NCBI GenBank assembly: GCA_017379075.1
Contig: JAFNXL010000010.1
Location: 62,001 to 126,000 of the forward strand
DNA from: Bacteroidaceae bacterium
GTDB lineage: Bacteria > Bacteroidota > Bacteroidia > Bacteroidales > Bacteroidaceae
Reading direction: 5' to 3'
DNA length: 64,000 nt
Numbering within the stretch: position 1 is the stretch's first letter; every line of letters starts with the position of its first letter. Made by a program: the position numbers and the translations under genes. Below, in pieces: positions 63,303 to 64,000 of the stretch. The notes below the pieces were generated by a model that searched no databases, had not been told where the DNA came from, and saw only the letters and a list, made by a program, of their open reading frames with translations.

Positions 63303-64000
63303 TCACTCATTCCGTTGATTTATCAGATTCACCACCACCTTTACCATCACATCCTTTTCCTCGGTGCGGCTCTCGGCAATCATCAGTGTAAGGGCAACGA
63401 GGGTGTTATCGGCCAAACGCTTGGTGCCGTCGGGACGATATAGAATGCCATTGTTGTTCAGGAACCAAAGGAAAAGAGTGGCGGCAATGCGCTTGTTGCC
63501 GTCGCTGAACGAATGGTTCTTGGTGACAAGGTAAAGGAGCATGGCGGCTTTCTCTTCCACCGACGGGTAGAGTTCCTCGCCTCCGAAGGTTTGATATATC
63601 TGTCCTATACTGCTCTTGAAGGAATCGTCCTTCTCGTTGCCGAACCATTGGCTGCCGCCGAACTTGTTGTGTAGTCGGCGGATTTCGGCCATGGCATTCT
63701 CGTAAGTGGCACGGAAGGGTTCCTTGGAGGTGGTGCGCTCGATGACAAGGCGTTCGTAGTCGTAGTTGTCGAGGGTATCGAGGGCATAGGTATAATCCAC
63801 CACCACATCAAATAGGGCTTGCCCGTCAGCCGAGGCTGTAATGTCCCGGCTTTGTAGAGTACGGCCCACCACTTGCACCAACTGGCGAAGTTCGCCCAAC
63901 TGGTCGCGACGGAGACGGTCGTTCACAGCATAGCCTTTCACCAGGTATTCTTTCAGAATCTTGTTGGCCCATCTGCGGAATTGTACGCCACGCTTCGCAT
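63303..64000 (-). CDS. RhuM-family protein with Fic/DOC domain (runs off window)
   Basis: The frame continues past the right edge: the bases before 63941 read in frame AKRGVQFRRWANKILKEYLV, as in RhuM-family proteins, so the GTG at 63941 is not the start. The C-terminal half is a Fic/DOC domain with HSFSDGNKRIAAT, the phosphotransfer/AMPylation motif, which appears intact. Such fused proteins are common beside type I restriction loci. Probable toxin or modifier; partner unknown. Confidence 0.88.
   Translation of the reverse strand, partial: AKRGVQFRRWANKILKEYLVKGYAVNDRLRRDQLGELRQLVQVVGRTLQSRDITASADGQALFDVVVDYTYALDTLDNYDYERLVIERTTSKEPFRATYENAMAEIRRLHNKFGGSQWFGNEKDDSFKSSIGQIYQTFGGEELYPSVEEKAAMLLYLVTKNHSFSDGNKRIAATLFLWFLNNNGILYRPDGTKRLADNTLVALTLMIAESRTEEKDVMVKVVVNLINQRNE

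Overview
The window looks like chromosome of a member of the Bacteroidales, most likely Prevotella-like. The support is: Bacteroidetes-type promoters (TAnnTTTG at -7) in front of many genes and weak Shine-Dalgarno signals; a giant sprA/sov gene beside ruvA; a secreted C10 (streptopain/interpain-type) protease; a sodium-pumping methylmalonyl-CoA decarboxylase operon; a GH92 mannosidase lipoprotein; and Bacteroidetes-only families (DUF6261, DUF1599). No rRNA, tRNA or CRISPR array was recognised.

Layout. 1-8.9 kb is housekeeping: the tpiA start (cut by the window edge), a DoxX-type membrane protein and DUF1599 in one operon; an M23/LysM peptidase; ndk; the pdxJ-DJ-1-ispD-recG operon; and divergent nadK. 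8.98-15.65 kb is an AT-rich four-gene block on the minus strand: a giant sacsin/NO VEIN-type GHKL ATPase with a nuclease-like C-terminus, a membrane-anchored coiled-coil protein, a Schlafen-type AlbA_2 protein and an XRE regulator. I regard this as the best candidate for an undescribed (probably defence) system. 15.65-20.8 kb holds a repeat-rich gap, a LytTR regulator with a membrane partner, three small orphan genes, a SanA-like gene and more repeats. 20.8-31.1 kb holds nrdDG, then a coiled-coil protein, trmB, mrp, a CobW-type GTPase, a GNAT acetyltransferase and a GH92 lipoprotein. 31.1-38.5 kb holds a DUF6261 remnant, ilvE, xseAB and the methylmalonyl-CoA decarboxylase operon, whose biotin carrier has two biotinyl domains. 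39-44.4 kb holds a MATE exporter with a phosphoesterase, then ruvA, the C10 protease and cysQ. 44.5-52.3 kb is sprA, the translocon of the type IX secretion system. 52.5-64 kb is a defence island: a type I restriction-modification locus (hsdM, a small membrane protein, hsdS, an AlbA_2 protein, hsdR), then GIY-YIG/DUF4357, a HEPN (Ymh) protein and another AlbA_2 protein; upstream is a RhuM-Fic/DOC gene cut by the right edge.

A second theme is a set of intergenic palindrome arrays. At 15946-16066 and 62699-62819 there are two gap-free homologous 121-bp elements built of 22-bp units. Other gaps carry arrays unrelated in sequence but built the same way (CCAACTGG every 22 bp at 63145-63218; a 21-bp array at 20437-20530; palindromes upstream of nrdD; a 22-bp repeat beside the DUF6261 remnant). 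Architecture seems conserved while sequence differs.

How the genes work together: the decarboxylase operon turns methylmalonyl-CoA into propionyl-CoA while exporting sodium. SprA would export proteins with C-terminal sorting domains, possibly including the nearby C10 protease. nrdDG makes deoxynucleotides without oxygen, fitting an anaerobe. The two AT-rich blocks carry nuclease- and ATPase-type proteins in tightly packed operons, as expected for anti-phage genes. Functions there are inferred from domains, not demonstrated.
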